64,000 nt of DNA from JAHEJE01 sp965216335. Lineage in GTDB: Bacteria; Pseudomonadota; Alphaproteobacteria; Rhizobiales; Aestuariivirgaceae. The notes beneath the pieces are model-generated. The model was not told the origin of the DNA. It saw nothing but the letters and a program-made list of their open reading frames with translations, and searched no databases. A program made the translations under genes and the position numbers. The stretch is from NCBI GenBank assembly GCA_965216335.1, contig OZ244154.1, positions 3,162,001-3,226,000 of the forward strand, read 5' to 3'. Positions 37,875-46,949 of this stretch are shown here, in pieces. Position 1 is the first letter of the stretch. The number at the start of each line of letters is the position of its first letter.

Positions 37875-38011
37875 TCCCCTCCCCCTTGTGGGGAGGGGTT
37901 AGGGGTGGGGGCAGCGCCGGCCGCAGTCACCGGCGTCTCACCCTGCCGAACTGCCGCTCCCCCACCCGGTCAGCGCCACGGCGCTGCCCACCCTCCCCAC
38001 AAGGGGGAGGG
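37875..38011. repeat. Palindromic intergenic repeat, GC-rich variant
   Basis: From CCCTCCCCCTTGTGGGGAGG to CCTCCCCACAAGGGGGAGGG, with a central pair GGGGGCAGCGCCG... and CGGCGCTGCCC. It belongs to the same class of composite hairpins as the copies at 13891 and 34469 but has a different loop (TTGTGG). It lies between guaD and puuE. Confidence 0.85.
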
Positions 38012-38041
38012 TATTGGAGTGTCAAGCATGAGCACTACGAG

Positions 38042-38947
38042 ATGACCACCAAATACCCACGCGATCTCATCGGCTATGGCCGGTCCGGCTTCGATCCGCA
38101 GTGGCCGGGTGACGCCTATGTCGCCGTGCAGTTCGTCATCAATTACGAGGAGGGCGGAGAGAACTGCGTCCTTGATGGCGATGCGGCGTCGGAGGCTTTC
38201 CTGTCCGAGGTGGTCGGCGCAACGCCCTGGCCGGGCCAGCGGCACATGAACATCGAGTCGATGTACGAATACGGCTCGCGCGCCGGCTTCTGGCGGCTGT
38301 GGCGCATGTTCGCGGCAGCCGAGGTTCCGGTCACCGTGTACGGCGTGGCGCGCGCGCTGGAGCGCAATCCGCGGGCCGTCGTGGCGATGCAGGACGAGGG
38401 CTGGGAAGTCGCCAGCCACGGCTTGCGCTGGATCGAATACAAGGACTTCACCAAGGATGATGAGCGTGCCCACATGGCCGAGGCGATCCGCATCCATGAG
38501 CAAGTGACGGGCGAGCGGCCCTATGGCTGGTACACCGGGCGCTGCTCTGAACATACAACCGACCTGGTGATGGAGGAGGGCGGTTTCCTCTATTCATCCG
38601 ACAGCTACGCCGACGATCTGCCCTATTGGATAGATGGGCCTAAGGGCAGGCACCTGATCATCCCGTATTCGCTGGACGCGAACGATGCCCGCTTCTGCGC
38701 CCCGCCGGCGTTTGGCACGGGAGATGCGTTATTCACCTACCTGCGCGAGACCTTCGACATGCTCTATGAGGAGGGCCGGGCCGGTGCGCCGAAAATGATG
38801 TCGGTTGGCCTGCACTGCCGCCTGGCCGGCAAACCCGGCCGCGCCCATGGTCTGAAACGCTTCATGGATCACATCAAGACGCACCAGCGCGTCTGGCTGC
38901 CTCGCCGCATCGACATCGCCCGCCATTGGCACGAGGTGCACGGCTGA
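38042..38947 (+). CDS. puuE: Allantoinase PuuE (polysaccharide-deacetylase fold)
   Basis: 301 residues. It opens allantoin to allantoate, using the NodB-like fold and not the amidohydrolase fold of AllB. Diagnostic stretches are DLIGYGRSGFDPQWPGDAYV, QFVINYEEGGENCVLDGD, VASHGLRWIEYKDF and RPYGWYTGRCSEHT. The ATG at 38042 follows the palindromic repeat by 30 bp. It faces allA with only three bases between the stops. Confidence 0.95.
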   Translation: MTTKYPRDLIGYGRSGFDPQWPGDAYVAVQFVINYEEGGENCVLDGDAASEAFLSEVVGATPWPGQRHMNIESMYEYGSRAGFWRLWRMFAAAEVPVTVYGVARALERNPRAVVAMQDEGWEVASHGLRWIEYKDFTKDDERAHMAEAIRIHEQVTGERPYGWYTGRCSEHTTDLVMEEGGFLYSSDSYADDLPYWIDGPKGRHLIIPYSLDANDARFCAPPAFGTGDALFTYLRETFDMLYEEGRAGAPKMMSVGLHCRLAGKPGRAHGLKRFMDHIKTHQRVWLPRRIDIARHWHEVHG

Positions 38948-38950
38948 CGC

Positions 38951-39445
38951 TCAGCCGCTCAGGTGGACCGCCGCTTCAAACCACGTCTCTTCCAGATTGT
39001 CCCCCGGCCCGTTGCGGTCGACGATCAGGAAGTCGCTGTCGGCTTGCAGTACCAGCAACGGGTGATGCCAGATGTTGCGGGCGTAGTTGACGCCCTGGGT
39101 GCCGGTGGCGCGGAAGGCCTTCAGCCCGGCGGGATCACAAGGGTCGGCGGCGTTTGACACCACCACCAGCCAGGGCCGGTCCTGCAGCGGATAGAACGCC
39201 TGGGAGCCAAGCGGATGGCGCTCCATGAGTTCGAGCCGGATCGGTTGCGGCCGCGGTTGACTGCGGAAGATGCTGATGATCGGAATGCCGCCGCCGGCGC
39301 CGGCATCGACGGTAGCAAGGTTGTGAAACCGGGTTGTCGTGCCCTGATTGATTGGGATTTGCTGTGCGCCGGCACACTCAATCACATCGCCGTAGGGGGC
39401 AAATGCCGCATGCGTCAGGGGGTGTGCCGTGAGCCGATGGGTCAT
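38951..39445 (-). CDS. allA: Ureidoglycolate lyase
   Basis: 164 residues. It splits ureidoglycolate into glyoxylate and urea. Family marks are FAPYGDVIECAGAQ, MERHPLGSQAFYPL (a cupin-type metal or substrate region) and GVNYARNIWHHPLL. It is transcribed toward puuE. The enzyme that makes its substrate (allantoicase or allantoate amidohydrolase) is not in the window. Confidence 0.93.
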   Translation of the reverse strand: MTHRLTAHPLTHAAFAPYGDVIECAGAQQIPINQGTTTRFHNLATVDAGAGGGIPIISIFRSQPRPQPIRLELMERHPLGSQAFYPLQDRPWLVVVSNAADPCDPAGLKAFRATGTQGVNYARNIWHHPLLVLQADSDFLIVDRNGPGDNLEETWFEAAVHLSG

Positions 39446-39464
39446 GACGTTGCCGATGAACCGG

Positions 39465-40487
39465 TCACCGGACGTCCATCACGCTGGTATCGGCACTCTT
39501 GACGACGCCGTAGGCGACCGAAGGATTGGCGAGCCGCGACACGAATGAGCGGCCTTCGTCGGAGACCACAATCACCTTGTGGCTCGAACCATGGATGACG
39601 ATGCGCTCGACCGGGTCGCCGACATCGGTCTGCGACTTGCGCACCTTTATCCCCATGGCGGTCAGCAGGTTGCGCGCCGTCTTGACGTGTTCCTTGGCGG
39701 CTTTCAGATCTTTTTCCGTTTTGGCGACGGAGAACAGGGTGATCGGCTCACCGATCGCCTGCGCCAGCACCGCCGAGCGGCGCACGGCCTGCATGCAGCG
39801 CGCCGTGCCGGTTGTGCAGATGAAGAACCCGCGTTTTGCCTTTTCCTCAGGGTCTTCCGGGCGCACGACAAGGACGGAAGCGGGCGACAGCACGGTGACG
39901 CGCTGCACCACGCCGGTGCCGAACCATGCTTTGAACTCACCGCGCCAACGCGAGGGCTCGCCCAGCACGATCAGGTTGTAGGGCCCGAGTTCATACTGGT
40001 CGAGAATGCCCGATGCCGGATCCGGCGCCGTCTTCAGCTTGAGGACGACACTGCGGCCGCCTTCGCTGACGAACTCGACCTTGTTGTCACCGGCCGGATC
40101 GCCCCAGGCATCCTGATGGCCGGCCTTGCGCTGCCAGCCGGTGGTGTCGATGCCTTCTTCCTTCAGCGCCTCCAGCGCCTGCTTGAGCAGTTTCAGGCCG
40201 GGCAGCTCGAGGCCGGCATCCATCATGTTCTGACGCGCCAGCTTCAGCTGCAGGCCGCCGGACCACAGGCCCTGATCGATCGGCCGGACATAGACGATGA
40301 TGATGTCGCAATCCTCGCTCGGTGCCAGTCGCGCCGCCATGCGCACGGTGCTGAAGTCATGCTCGTCATCCCTGACGCAGGCCAGGATACGGAACCGCTT
40401 CCGACGCTTGGCGCGCAGGTTCTCAACGGTCTTTTCGGCCGCGCGTTCGGACCGGCTGCGCTTGTCGTATCTGAGAAAACCGGCCAT
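39465..40487 (-). CDS. Tandem universal-stress-protein domain protein
   Basis: 340 residues with two Usp-like halves: residues about 33-210 (FRILACVRDDEHDFSTVRMA ... LIVLGEPSRWRGEF) and about 220-340 (FFICTTGTARCMQAVRRSAV ... IVVSDEGRSFVSRLA). The usual ATP-binding G-2x-G-9x-G(S/T) motif is not clear, so nucleotide binding is uncertain. It starts four bases after the stop of the DASS transporter gene, so the two are cotranscribed. Usp proteins coupled to transporters are thought to act as regulatory subunits. That role here is inferred. Confidence 0.75.
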   Translation of the reverse strand: MAGFLRYDKRSRSERAAEKTVENLRAKRRKRFRILACVRDDEHDFSTVRMAARLAPSEDCDIIIVYVRPIDQGLWSGGLQLKLARQNMMDAGLELPGLKLLKQALEALKEEGIDTTGWQRKAGHQDAWGDPAGDNKVEFVSEGGRSVVLKLKTAPDPASGILDQYELGPYNLIVLGEPSRWRGEFKAWFGTGVVQRVTVLSPASVLVVRPEDPEEKAKRGFFICTTGTARCMQAVRRSAVLAQAIGEPITLFSVAKTEKDLKAAKEHVKTARNLLTAMGIKVRKSQTDVGDPVERIVIHGSSHKVIVVSDEGRSFVSRLANPSVAYGVVKSADTSVMDVR

Positions 40488-40491
40488 CGGT

Positions 40492-42036
40492 TCAGGTTCC
40501 GATCAGGGGCCAGTAGACCCACGCCGCGGCGATCATGATGACAACCGACATGAGCGCCATGCGCCAGCCGACCTTCAGGAAGTCGGTGGTCTTCAGGTAG
40601 CCCGAGGCATAGACGATCGTGGCCGCCGGCGTGCCGACAACCGTGAAGTAGGCGAAGGCGGACGAGATGGCGGTTATGAAGCCCAGGATGATCGGGCTTT
40701 CTCCGGCGACCGTGGCCATCTTCAGCACGATCGGGCCGAGGACCGCCACCGCGGCACCGTTCGACATGGTGTTGGTAACGAAGGTTGTGAGCGCCGACAC
40801 GGCGACCCACAACCCGATCCCCTCATCGGCGCCGATAGGCACCAGAAGGTTGAGGAAGCTGGTCGCCAGCCATTCCGCCGCCCCGGTGTTCTTCATCTGC
40901 ACGCCGAGTGAAATGGCAGCGGCATAAAGCAGAACGACGCCCCAGTTGACGCCCGAGTTGACATCCTCCCAGCGCACCAGACCGGCGATTAGGAACGCCG
41001 AAGCCCCGACGATGGCGACGATACCCATACCGAGATCCTGCGATATGGTGATCCAGCCGGCCAGCACCAGGGCGAAGATCAGCACCGACATCCAGTCCGA
41101 TGGCTTGAGCGGGCCTTCCAGCAGGATCTGCGTGCGCAGCTTGGCGCAGGCCCGCGACAGGTCCCTGTACTCCGGCTTGAACGCGGTGAACAGGATCAGC
41201 GTCACGAACGGCAGCTGCAGCAGGAAGATCGGATAAGCGTAGGCCATCCACCTGACATAGTCGATCAGGAACACCGCCGTGCCCTGGTCGCTCGGATCAT
41301 AGAAGAACTCCTGCCAGTAGCCGATCATGATGGCGTTGCGCGCACCGCCCGACGGTGTGCCGATGCCGGCGATCGAACAGCCATAGCAGATCGAGAACAA
41401 CAGGCAGGCCGCCAGGTTGCGCACCTTCTTGGCGTCACCTGAGGTCAGCGTGATCAGCGTCAGCCCGACCGGCAGCATCATCGCCGCCACGGTGTGTTCG
41501 CCGACGAACGACGCCAGGAGGCCGGACACGATGGCGATGCCGAAACAGATCCACACCGTCCTGGTTCCGGTGAAGCGCACGATCAGCCAGGCGATGCGTT
41601 TGTCCAGCTTCTGTTTGACGACCGCCACCGCCAGCATCAGGGACCCCATGATGAACAGCACGCTGTCGGTCATCAGGCTCTTGGCGACGGTGGTCGAATC
41701 AAGGCCCAGCATGACCACCTGGCCGATGATGATCAGCAGCGCCACGGTGGGCAGCGGGATCGGTTCGGTGATGAACAGAATGGTCGCCACCAGCGACATG
41801 GCCAGCACGATCTGGCCTTCGCGGGTCAGATCACCGGGCGGCTCAAGCTGCAGGAAGGCAAAGCCCAGCATCATGGCGATGAAGAACCAGCGCTTTTCCC
41901 AGAAGTAGTGCAGGTTGACCTGCTGGCGCAGCAGCAGCCAGCGCTGATAGCCGACGCGCCGGAAGCGCGACATGCGCTGCAGCGGCTCATGTGCCTGCAG
42001 GCTGTCGCGGGCAAGGACGAATCCGGCGTCGCTCAT
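40492..42036 (-). CDS. DASS/SLC13-family anion symporter
   Basis: 514 residues. A cytoplasmic N-terminal extension of about 50 residues is followed by 11-12 membrane helices. Conserved DASS features are the EPIPLPTVALLI helix, GIGTPSGGARNAIMIGYW, TNTMSNGAAVAVLGPI and TVVGTPAATIVYASGY, which correspond to the two substrate/sodium-binding loops. The family carries di- and tricarboxylates, sulfate or taurine-like anions. The ligand cannot be told from sequence. Internal Met22 is an alternative start. It is divergent from the M20 peptidase gene, with 83 bp between. Confidence 0.85.
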   Translation of the reverse strand: MSDAGFVLARDSLQAHEPLQRMSRFRRVGYQRWLLLRQQVNLHYFWEKRWFFIAMMLGFAFLQLEPPGDLTREGQIVLAMSLVATILFITEPIPLPTVALLIIIGQVVMLGLDSTTVAKSLMTDSVLFIMGSLMLAVAVVKQKLDKRIAWLIVRFTGTRTVWICFGIAIVSGLLASFVGEHTVAAMMLPVGLTLITLTSGDAKKVRNLAACLLFSICYGCSIAGIGTPSGGARNAIMIGYWQEFFYDPSDQGTAVFLIDYVRWMAYAYPIFLLQLPFVTLILFTAFKPEYRDLSRACAKLRTQILLEGPLKPSDWMSVLIFALVLAGWITISQDLGMGIVAIVGASAFLIAGLVRWEDVNSGVNWGVVLLYAAAISLGVQMKNTGAAEWLATSFLNLLVPIGADEGIGLWVAVSALTTFVTNTMSNGAAVAVLGPIVLKMATVAGESPIILGFITAISSAFAYFTVVGTPAATIVYASGYLKTTDFLKVGWRMALMSVVIMIAAAWVYWPLIGT

Positions 42037-42119
42037 GCCGCACCTCTTGCGGCTAGCGGCGCTGGCGTGACACTGTGCGCGTTGCGATTCCCGTTTGTGT
42101 AATTTTCTAAAGGCCCACC

Positions 42120-43520
42120 ATGAGCGAACTGAAAGCCGTGCTGTCGCGTATCGACACAGAGCTTGATGCCAGCATCGAGCGCTGGTTCGAACTGTTGAGA
42201 ATTCCGTCCATCTCCACCGATCCGGCCTACGCCGGCGACTGTGCCGAAGCGGCGGAATGGCTGGTCGGCGAACTCAAGGCCGTCGGCTTTGACGCGAGCG
42301 CGCGCACGACCCCCGGACACCCGATGGTGGTGGCCCATTATCGTGCTGCCAAGTCCGGGGGAAACGCCGCCCCCCACGTGCTGTTCTACGGTCATTACGA
42401 CGTCCAGCCGGTCGATCCGATCGAGAAATGGGATACGCCACCGTTCGAGCCTCAGATACGGCAAGGCTCTGATGGCATGCAAAAGGTATACGCCCGCGGT
42501 GCGGCGGACGACAAGGGTCAACTCCTGACTTTTCTTGAGGCCAGCCGGGCCTGGATCGCCGAAACCGGGTCTTTGCCGCTGAATGTGACCGTCCTGCTCG
42601 AGGGAGAAGAGGAGTCCGGTTCGCCCAGTCTTGACCCGTTCCTCAAGGCCAACCGCAAGGAGCTGTCATGCGATGTGGCGCTGGTCTGCGATACCAACAT
42701 GTGGGATGCAAAGACGCCGGCGATCACCACCCGGCTGCGCGGCATGGTGCACGACGAGGTAACCGTTTCCGGGCCGTCGATCGACCTGCACTCCGGGCTC
42801 TATGGCGGCCCGGCAATGAATCCGATCCGCGTGCTGACGAACATTCTCGGCCAGATGCACGACAAACGTGGCCGCGTCGCCATTCCCGGGTTTTACGATG
42901 GTGTGAAGGCGGTGCCGAAGAAGACCCGCGACCAGTGGGATGCCCTGAAGATGACCCCCCGCAAGTTCCTTGCCCCGGTCGGCCTGAGGGAAGCGGCCGG
43001 CGAGGATGGCCGCTCGCTGCTCGAACAGGTCTGGTCGCGCCCGACCGCCGACGTCAATGGCATCTTCGGCGGCTATACCGGCGAGGGGACAAAGACGGTG
43101 ATTCCGTCAAAGGCCACCGCAAAAGTCTCTTTCCGCCTGGTCGCCGGGCAGGATCCGGCAAAGGTGAAGAAGGCCTTCCGGGCCTTCGTCAAGCAGCGCC
43201 TGCCGAAAGGGTGCGCCGCCGAATTCGCCAGCGAGGGTGGCGCCAGCCCGGCCATCGAAATCCCTGAGGACAGTGCCTATCTGAAGACCGCCGCAGCCGC
43301 GCTCAAGGACGAGTTCGGCAAGGCCCCGGTGATGATGGGCTGCGGTGGCTCGATCCCCATCGTCGGCAGCTTCCAGTCGATCCTCAAGATGGACAGCCTG
43401 CTCGTCGGCTTCGGCTTGAACGATGATGCCATCCACTCGCCGAATGAAAAATACAACGTCTCCAGCTACCACCGCGGCATCAGAAGCTGGGCCCGGATCA
43501 TAGGCAAGCTGGCTGAATAG
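42120..43520 (+). CDS. M20-family dipeptidase
   Basis: 466 residues, close to CNDP/PepV-like M20 dipeptidases. Metal ligands are in FYGHYDVQPVDP, ARGAADDKGQLLTFLEA, EGEEESGSPS and VCDTNMWD. The interposed dimerisation domain starts near DLHSGLYGGPAMNPI, and the last ligand region is NDDAIHSPNEKYN. It cleaves dipeptides or related amides in the cytosol. An AAAGG ribosome-binding site precedes the ATG. Confidence 0.9.
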   Translation: MSELKAVLSRIDTELDASIERWFELLRIPSISTDPAYAGDCAEAAEWLVGELKAVGFDASARTTPGHPMVVAHYRAAKSGGNAAPHVLFYGHYDVQPVDPIEKWDTPPFEPQIRQGSDGMQKVYARGAADDKGQLLTFLEASRAWIAETGSLPLNVTVLLEGEEESGSPSLDPFLKANRKELSCDVALVCDTNMWDAKTPAITTRLRGMVHDEVTVSGPSIDLHSGLYGGPAMNPIRVLTNILGQMHDKRGRVAIPGFYDGVKAVPKKTRDQWDALKMTPRKFLAPVGLREAAGEDGRSLLEQVWSRPTADVNGIFGGYTGEGTKTVIPSKATAKVSFRLVAGQDPAKVKKAFRAFVKQRLPKGCAAEFASEGGASPAIEIPEDSAYLKTAAAALKDEFGKAPVMMGCGGSIPIVGSFQSILKMDSLLVGFGLNDDAIHSPNEKYNVSSYHRGIRSWARIIGKLAE

Positions 43521-43524
43521 CGCT

Positions 43525-44238
43525 CTATCTGATCGCCCGCATGAAGCCCTCGTAGAGGGTTCGTGAGGTTTTGGCGAAATCGGCCATGTGCGGTATGGCG
43601 TCCGCTTCGAGACGGGCCAGGGCGCCGTCGCCGTGGGTGCGTGACAGGGCGGTCTCGTAGGCCGGCACGGCGCCCCATTCGGGGATCGTCGTTTCATCCA
43701 GTTCGGTGTGGTACTGCATCGACCAGGCCCGCTCGCCGATCCGCATGGCCTGATTTGCGCACGCGTCCGACCAGGCGAGAATGACCGCGTCGTCCGGCGC
43801 CTGGGCAACGCGCACCGAGTGCCATTGCAGGCACTTGTGGCGATGCGGCAGCGCGCCGAACACCGGATCAGTCTTACCGGCCTTGGTCAGTTCGACGTCC
43901 ATGATGCCGATCTCGCTGGGGACCTGCGGGCCGCAAGTGCCGCCGAGCGCATCGGCGAGCAATTGGTGGCCGAGGCACAGGCCGATGAAAGGTCGGTTCA
44001 AGTCACGCACCCAGCGCCGGATAGCCCGCTTTTCATCGATCAGCCAGGGATGTTCGTCGACATCCCACACATCCATCGCCCCGCCCATCACCCACAGGAT
44101 GCCATACGGTTCGAGGTCCGGAATAGTTTCGCCCTCGTCCAGTTCGACGGCATCCCACTCAATGCCGTCTTCGGCAAAGAACTGGCGGAAGATACCTGGA
44201 TGCTCGCAGGCGATGTGCTGGAAGACGAGGATGCGCAT
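43525..44238 (-). CDS. Class I glutamine amidotransferase-like protein
   Basis: 237 residues of the GMP-synthase-like GATase family. The triad is Cys88 (IGLCLGHQ), His177 and Glu179 (MQYHTELD), so the glutaminase site looks intact. Free-standing members include gamma-glutamyl hydrolases such as PuuD-type enzymes and GMP-synthase-like proteins of unknown partner. No synthetase partner is adjacent. Its start codon lies just after a strong hairpin (44242-44274) that may cover the ribosome-binding site. Confidence 0.85.
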   Translation of the reverse strand: MRILVFQHIACEHPGIFRQFFAEDGIEWDAVELDEGETIPDLEPYGILWVMGGAMDVWDVDEHPWLIDEKRAIRRWVRDLNRPFIGLCLGHQLLADALGGTCGPQVPSEIGIMDVELTKAGKTDPVFGALPHRHKCLQWHSVRVAQAPDDAVILAWSDACANQAMRIGERAWSMQYHTELDETTIPEWGAVPAYETALSRTHGDGALARLEADAIPHMADFAKTSRTLYEGFMRAIR

Positions 44239-44241
44239 GAG

Positions 44242-44274
44242 TAAGGCCCCTGCTGTGGCGCTGCAAGGGCCTTA
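44242..44274 (-). terminator. Hairpin between the M8-like protease gene and the GATase gene
   Basis: Eight-base perfect arms TAAGGCCC / GGGCCTTA around a 17-base loop. It begins 31 bases past the stop of the upstream minus-strand protease gene and ends 4 bases before the GATase start. No T-run follows, so it is a weak terminator candidate and equally could be an attenuating leader hairpin. Confidence 0.45.
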
Positions 44275-44304
44275 CTATACGCCGGAACCAGCCGGGATGA
44301 ACGC

Positions 44305-45588
44305 TTAAATCACGATCGTTCCGATGCCCGTTTCGCCGGGGGCGGATGCGTCCCAGGTTGTGGCATAGCCCAGGTCTTCCAGCGATGCTACGGTCATCGC
44401 CGAGATGTAGTTCGAACCGTTGATGTAGCCGGTCATCAGTTCGTTGCCGAATGTCAACTCGTCCCAGTGACCGTAGGCGGTCCCGGGGCCGCCGTCCGCT
44501 TCAACCGGAATCAGGTCGGACAGGGTCTGGTTGAGGTCGGCGAACAGTTCGTCATAGGCCAGATTGGCGAACTCGCCGTTGAACAGGGGGTTGGCGGTGC
44601 CGTTGCCATCCAGCAGTCCGGCATAGTCCCACACCGTGCCGATGCCGACCGAGTGCAGCATCTCGTGGATGACGATGTCGTTCCACAGGCCGATGGCGTC
44701 GTAGCTTTCCGCATCGGCACTGTCGAACTCCATGATCGCGGCAACGGGCTGACCGCTGCCGGTGCGGATCAGTGTCGGTCCGGCCTGCCCGAGAATGCCC
44801 CCGGTGCCGTCGATAAAGGACAGTTCCGCGGTGATGGTGATGTCGTCGTAGAACGTGCCGTTGTAGGTGATGTCCGGCACGTCGGCGGTGATCAGGCTCG
44901 AGATCAGGTCGGCGGCCTCGATGAACGCAGCCTGCAGCGGTTCAGTCCACGTGCCGAGGAAGTCGATCTGGATGTTGTAGCCGCCGTCCGGCCCGCTGGT
45001 GTAGGTGTCGAGAACGCCGTCGCCACCGTCGCCGTTGTCCGGCTTGCCGCCGCCCTTGCCGCCGCCGTTGCCACCGCCGTTTCCGCCTCCGCCATTGCCG
45101 CCTCCCTTGCCGCCGCCGGGATTGTCGGGTTTGGCGAGCGGCTCATAGTCGAGCGCTATGACGCCGGGGTCGGACGGCGGCAGGGTCTGCTCCAAAGCCG
45201 TCGTCAGCGGTGCCGGCGGCGCACCGGCGATGGCTTCGCTGTCGTCCAGCAAACCGGACGCCGGAACCGGGTTGAGCGGGATCGACACGATGCTGATGCC
45301 GTCGACGCCGCCGAATGCGGAGATGTCGGCATCCTCATAACGCAGACCCGATGAACTCAAGGGCGGTTGTTCCGCACCGTCAGTGCTGTCCGCAACGTCT
45401 TGAGCACCGGCCTGGGCATCGTCAGCGGCGGCGGGCGCCGCTGTTTCCGACCGCACCTCTATCGTCACAGTATCGGTTGCTGCATCGGTTTCGACAGCCT
45501 CCAGTGCCGCGAGGATCATCTCCTCTAGCGCAACGTCGTCGTCGATGAGCAGGTGTTGGGAGGCAAGGGGTGTACGGTCAACAGCCAT
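44305..45588 (-). CDS. Leishmanolysin (M8)-like metallopeptidase with Gly-rich linker
   Basis: 427 residues. The catalytic zinc motif is HEMLH at 308-312 with SVGIGTVW following. A third His ligand is likely His374 in GHWDELTFGNELMTG, and Met385 of ELMTG would form the Met-turn. This matches the bacterial leishmanolysin-like pattern. Residues 1-155 are acidic and probably disordered, and 157-182 are nearly pure Gly with Lys/Asn. There is no Sec signal peptide and no RTX nonapeptide repeats, so export would need a type I or other route, or the enzyme is cytosolic. No secretion genes are adjacent. Confidence 0.72.
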   Translation of the reverse strand: MAVDRTPLASQHLLIDDDVALEEMILAALEAVETDAATDTVTIEVRSETAAPAAADDAQAGAQDVADSTDGAEQPPLSSSGLRYEDADISAFGGVDGISIVSIPLNPVPASGLLDDSEAIAGAPPAPLTTALEQTLPPSDPGVIALDYEPLAKPDNPGGGKGGGNGGGGNGGGNGGGKGGGKPDNGDGGDGVLDTYTSGPDGGYNIQIDFLGTWTEPLQAAFIEAADLISSLITADVPDITYNGTFYDDITITAELSFIDGTGGILGQAGPTLIRTGSGQPVAAIMEFDSADAESYDAIGLWNDIVIHEMLHSVGIGTVWDYAGLLDGNGTANPLFNGEFANLAYDELFADLNQTLSDLIPVEADGGPGTAYGHWDELTFGNELMTGYINGSNYISAMTVASLEDLGYATTWDASAPGETGIGTIVI

Positions 45589-45753
45589 GAGAACGGTTCC
45601 TTGTGGTGTTCAAGAAGCCGGTGCACCGTGCCGCATGAATCTGAAGCAGACCTTTCGGCGGTCGTTAAAAATGTTCGCAATGCCGCAACAACTGCCGTTA
45701 GGGCCGAATTTTTCTGCCGCTTGGTTAATTCCGCACACGGAACGGTTTTGCGC

Positions 45754-46209
45754 TCACAGCGCCTGCAGCTTGGTGAGGTTCTGCGCCTTCAGTTCGTCTT
45801 CGGTGAAGCCTAGGTCGTAGCCCGGCGACAGGATCAGTTCGGCGGCGGTGATGTCGATTTCGATGAACGAGGTCATACGCTCGACGTAGTCCGGCCAGTC
45901 GCGCAGGAAGGCTGTGGTGAGGGTGGACGGGGCATTGGCGCGCGAGGTGATACGGCCCGTTCCGGACACCCGCACCGCCTTGCGGGCGAGCACGTCGATG
46001 AAACAGACTTCGACCTGCGGGCGCTTGCGCAGGTTGGCGACGGTGCCCGGCGAGCGCAGGTTGCCGACCGCGATGTGGCTGTCCGACAGGATGACGAAGG
46101 TCGCCTTGGGCGACACCGAAGGCGTGCCGTCGTCGTTGATCGTCGCCACCATGCCGGCGCGGTGGTTGGTGATCAGGGTCTTCATTTCCTCGCTCAGCAT
46201 GACGGTCAT
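45754..46209 (-). CDS. Pyridoxamine 5'-phosphate oxidase-fold (FMN-binding) protein
   Basis: 151 residues, split-barrel PNPOx-like fold: GMVATINDDGTPSVSPKATF, SHIAVGNLRSPGTVANLRKR and PQVEVCFIDV. Such small proteins bind FMN, F420 or heme and act on diverse substrates. The start at 46209 overlaps the GNAT stop (ATGA), which makes it the last gene of a three-gene operon. The exact activity is unknown. Confidence 0.8.
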   Translation of the reverse strand: MTVMLSEEMKTLITNHRAGMVATINDDGTPSVSPKATFVILSDSHIAVGNLRSPGTVANLRKRPQVEVCFIDVLARKAVRVSGTGRITSRANAPSTLTTAFLRDWPDYVERMTSFIEIDITAAELILSPGYDLGFTEDELKAQNLTKLQAL

Positions 46210-46946
46210 CCTCGTTGCGACGCGGGGCGGTTCTGCATGGCCGCGCTGAGGGATGTCTTTGCGCGGCCATCGGCGGAAAAGTTGTCGTCGGCGAGCCATG
46301 CGGCAAGGCGCTCGCGCACCTCGGGCCACTCGTCATCCAGGATCGAGTACCAGGCGGTGTCGCGGTTCTGTCCCTTGAACACCATGTGGTTGTAGAACAC
46401 ACCTTCGAAGCGAAAGCCGAGCCGGTGTGCGGCGGCGCGCGAGCGCCCGTTGAGCGCGTTGCACTTCCATTCCATGCGCCGGTAGGCGAGGTCGCTCATG
46501 GCGTAGTCGAGCAGAAGAAACAGGGCTTCGGTGGCGCCCCGCGTGCGTTGCAGATGCGGCGCAAACCAGATGTGGCCGATCTCGATGGAACCGTTGGCGG
46601 GTACGATATTGAGGAAACTGCACATGCCGGACAGGTTTTCATCCGCGTTGCGCCGGATGGCATAGAACAGCGGGTCATGACTGGCAGCGCAGGTTTTCAG
46701 CCATCCGATCATGCCGGCTGCATCCGGCCAGGGGCCGTAGGCCAGGTAGTCCCATATCGCATCGGCCTCCGGCGAACCGTGGCCGGCGACGTACAGGCCT
46801 TCGCCATGCCGGTTCGGATCGACGGGCTCGAGCGTCACGACATCGCCGGCGAGTGGGCCGCGCGACGGCATGAGACCGCTCGGCAAGCGGTCAAGCCTGG
46901 CTCCCGAGAGGGGCCGCGGATAAGGGGTTTCAAGTTCATCCGGCAT
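46206..46946 (-). CDS. GNAT-family N-acetyltransferase (RimJ/RimL-like)
   Basis: 246 residues. The acetyltransferase core is visible in SIEIGHIWFAPHLQRTRGAT (acetyl-CoA loop region), RRMEWKCNALNGRSRAAAHR and LGFRFEGVFYNHMVFKGQNR, typical of RimL-like proteins that modify amino groups of proteins or small molecules. It lies between two PNPOx-fold genes, 3 bp after one and overlapping the other. Confidence 0.87.
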   Translation of the reverse strand: MPDELETPYPRPLSGARLDRLPSGLMPSRGPLAGDVVTLEPVDPNRHGEGLYVAGHGSPEADAIWDYLAYGPWPDAAGMIGWLKTCAASHDPLFYAIRRNADENLSGMCSFLNIVPANGSIEIGHIWFAPHLQRTRGATEALFLLLDYAMSDLAYRRMEWKCNALNGRSRAAAHRLGFRFEGVFYNHMVFKGQNRDTAWYSILDDEWPEVRERLAAWLADDNFSADGRAKTSLSAAMQNRPASQRG

Positions 46947-46949
46947 GGT

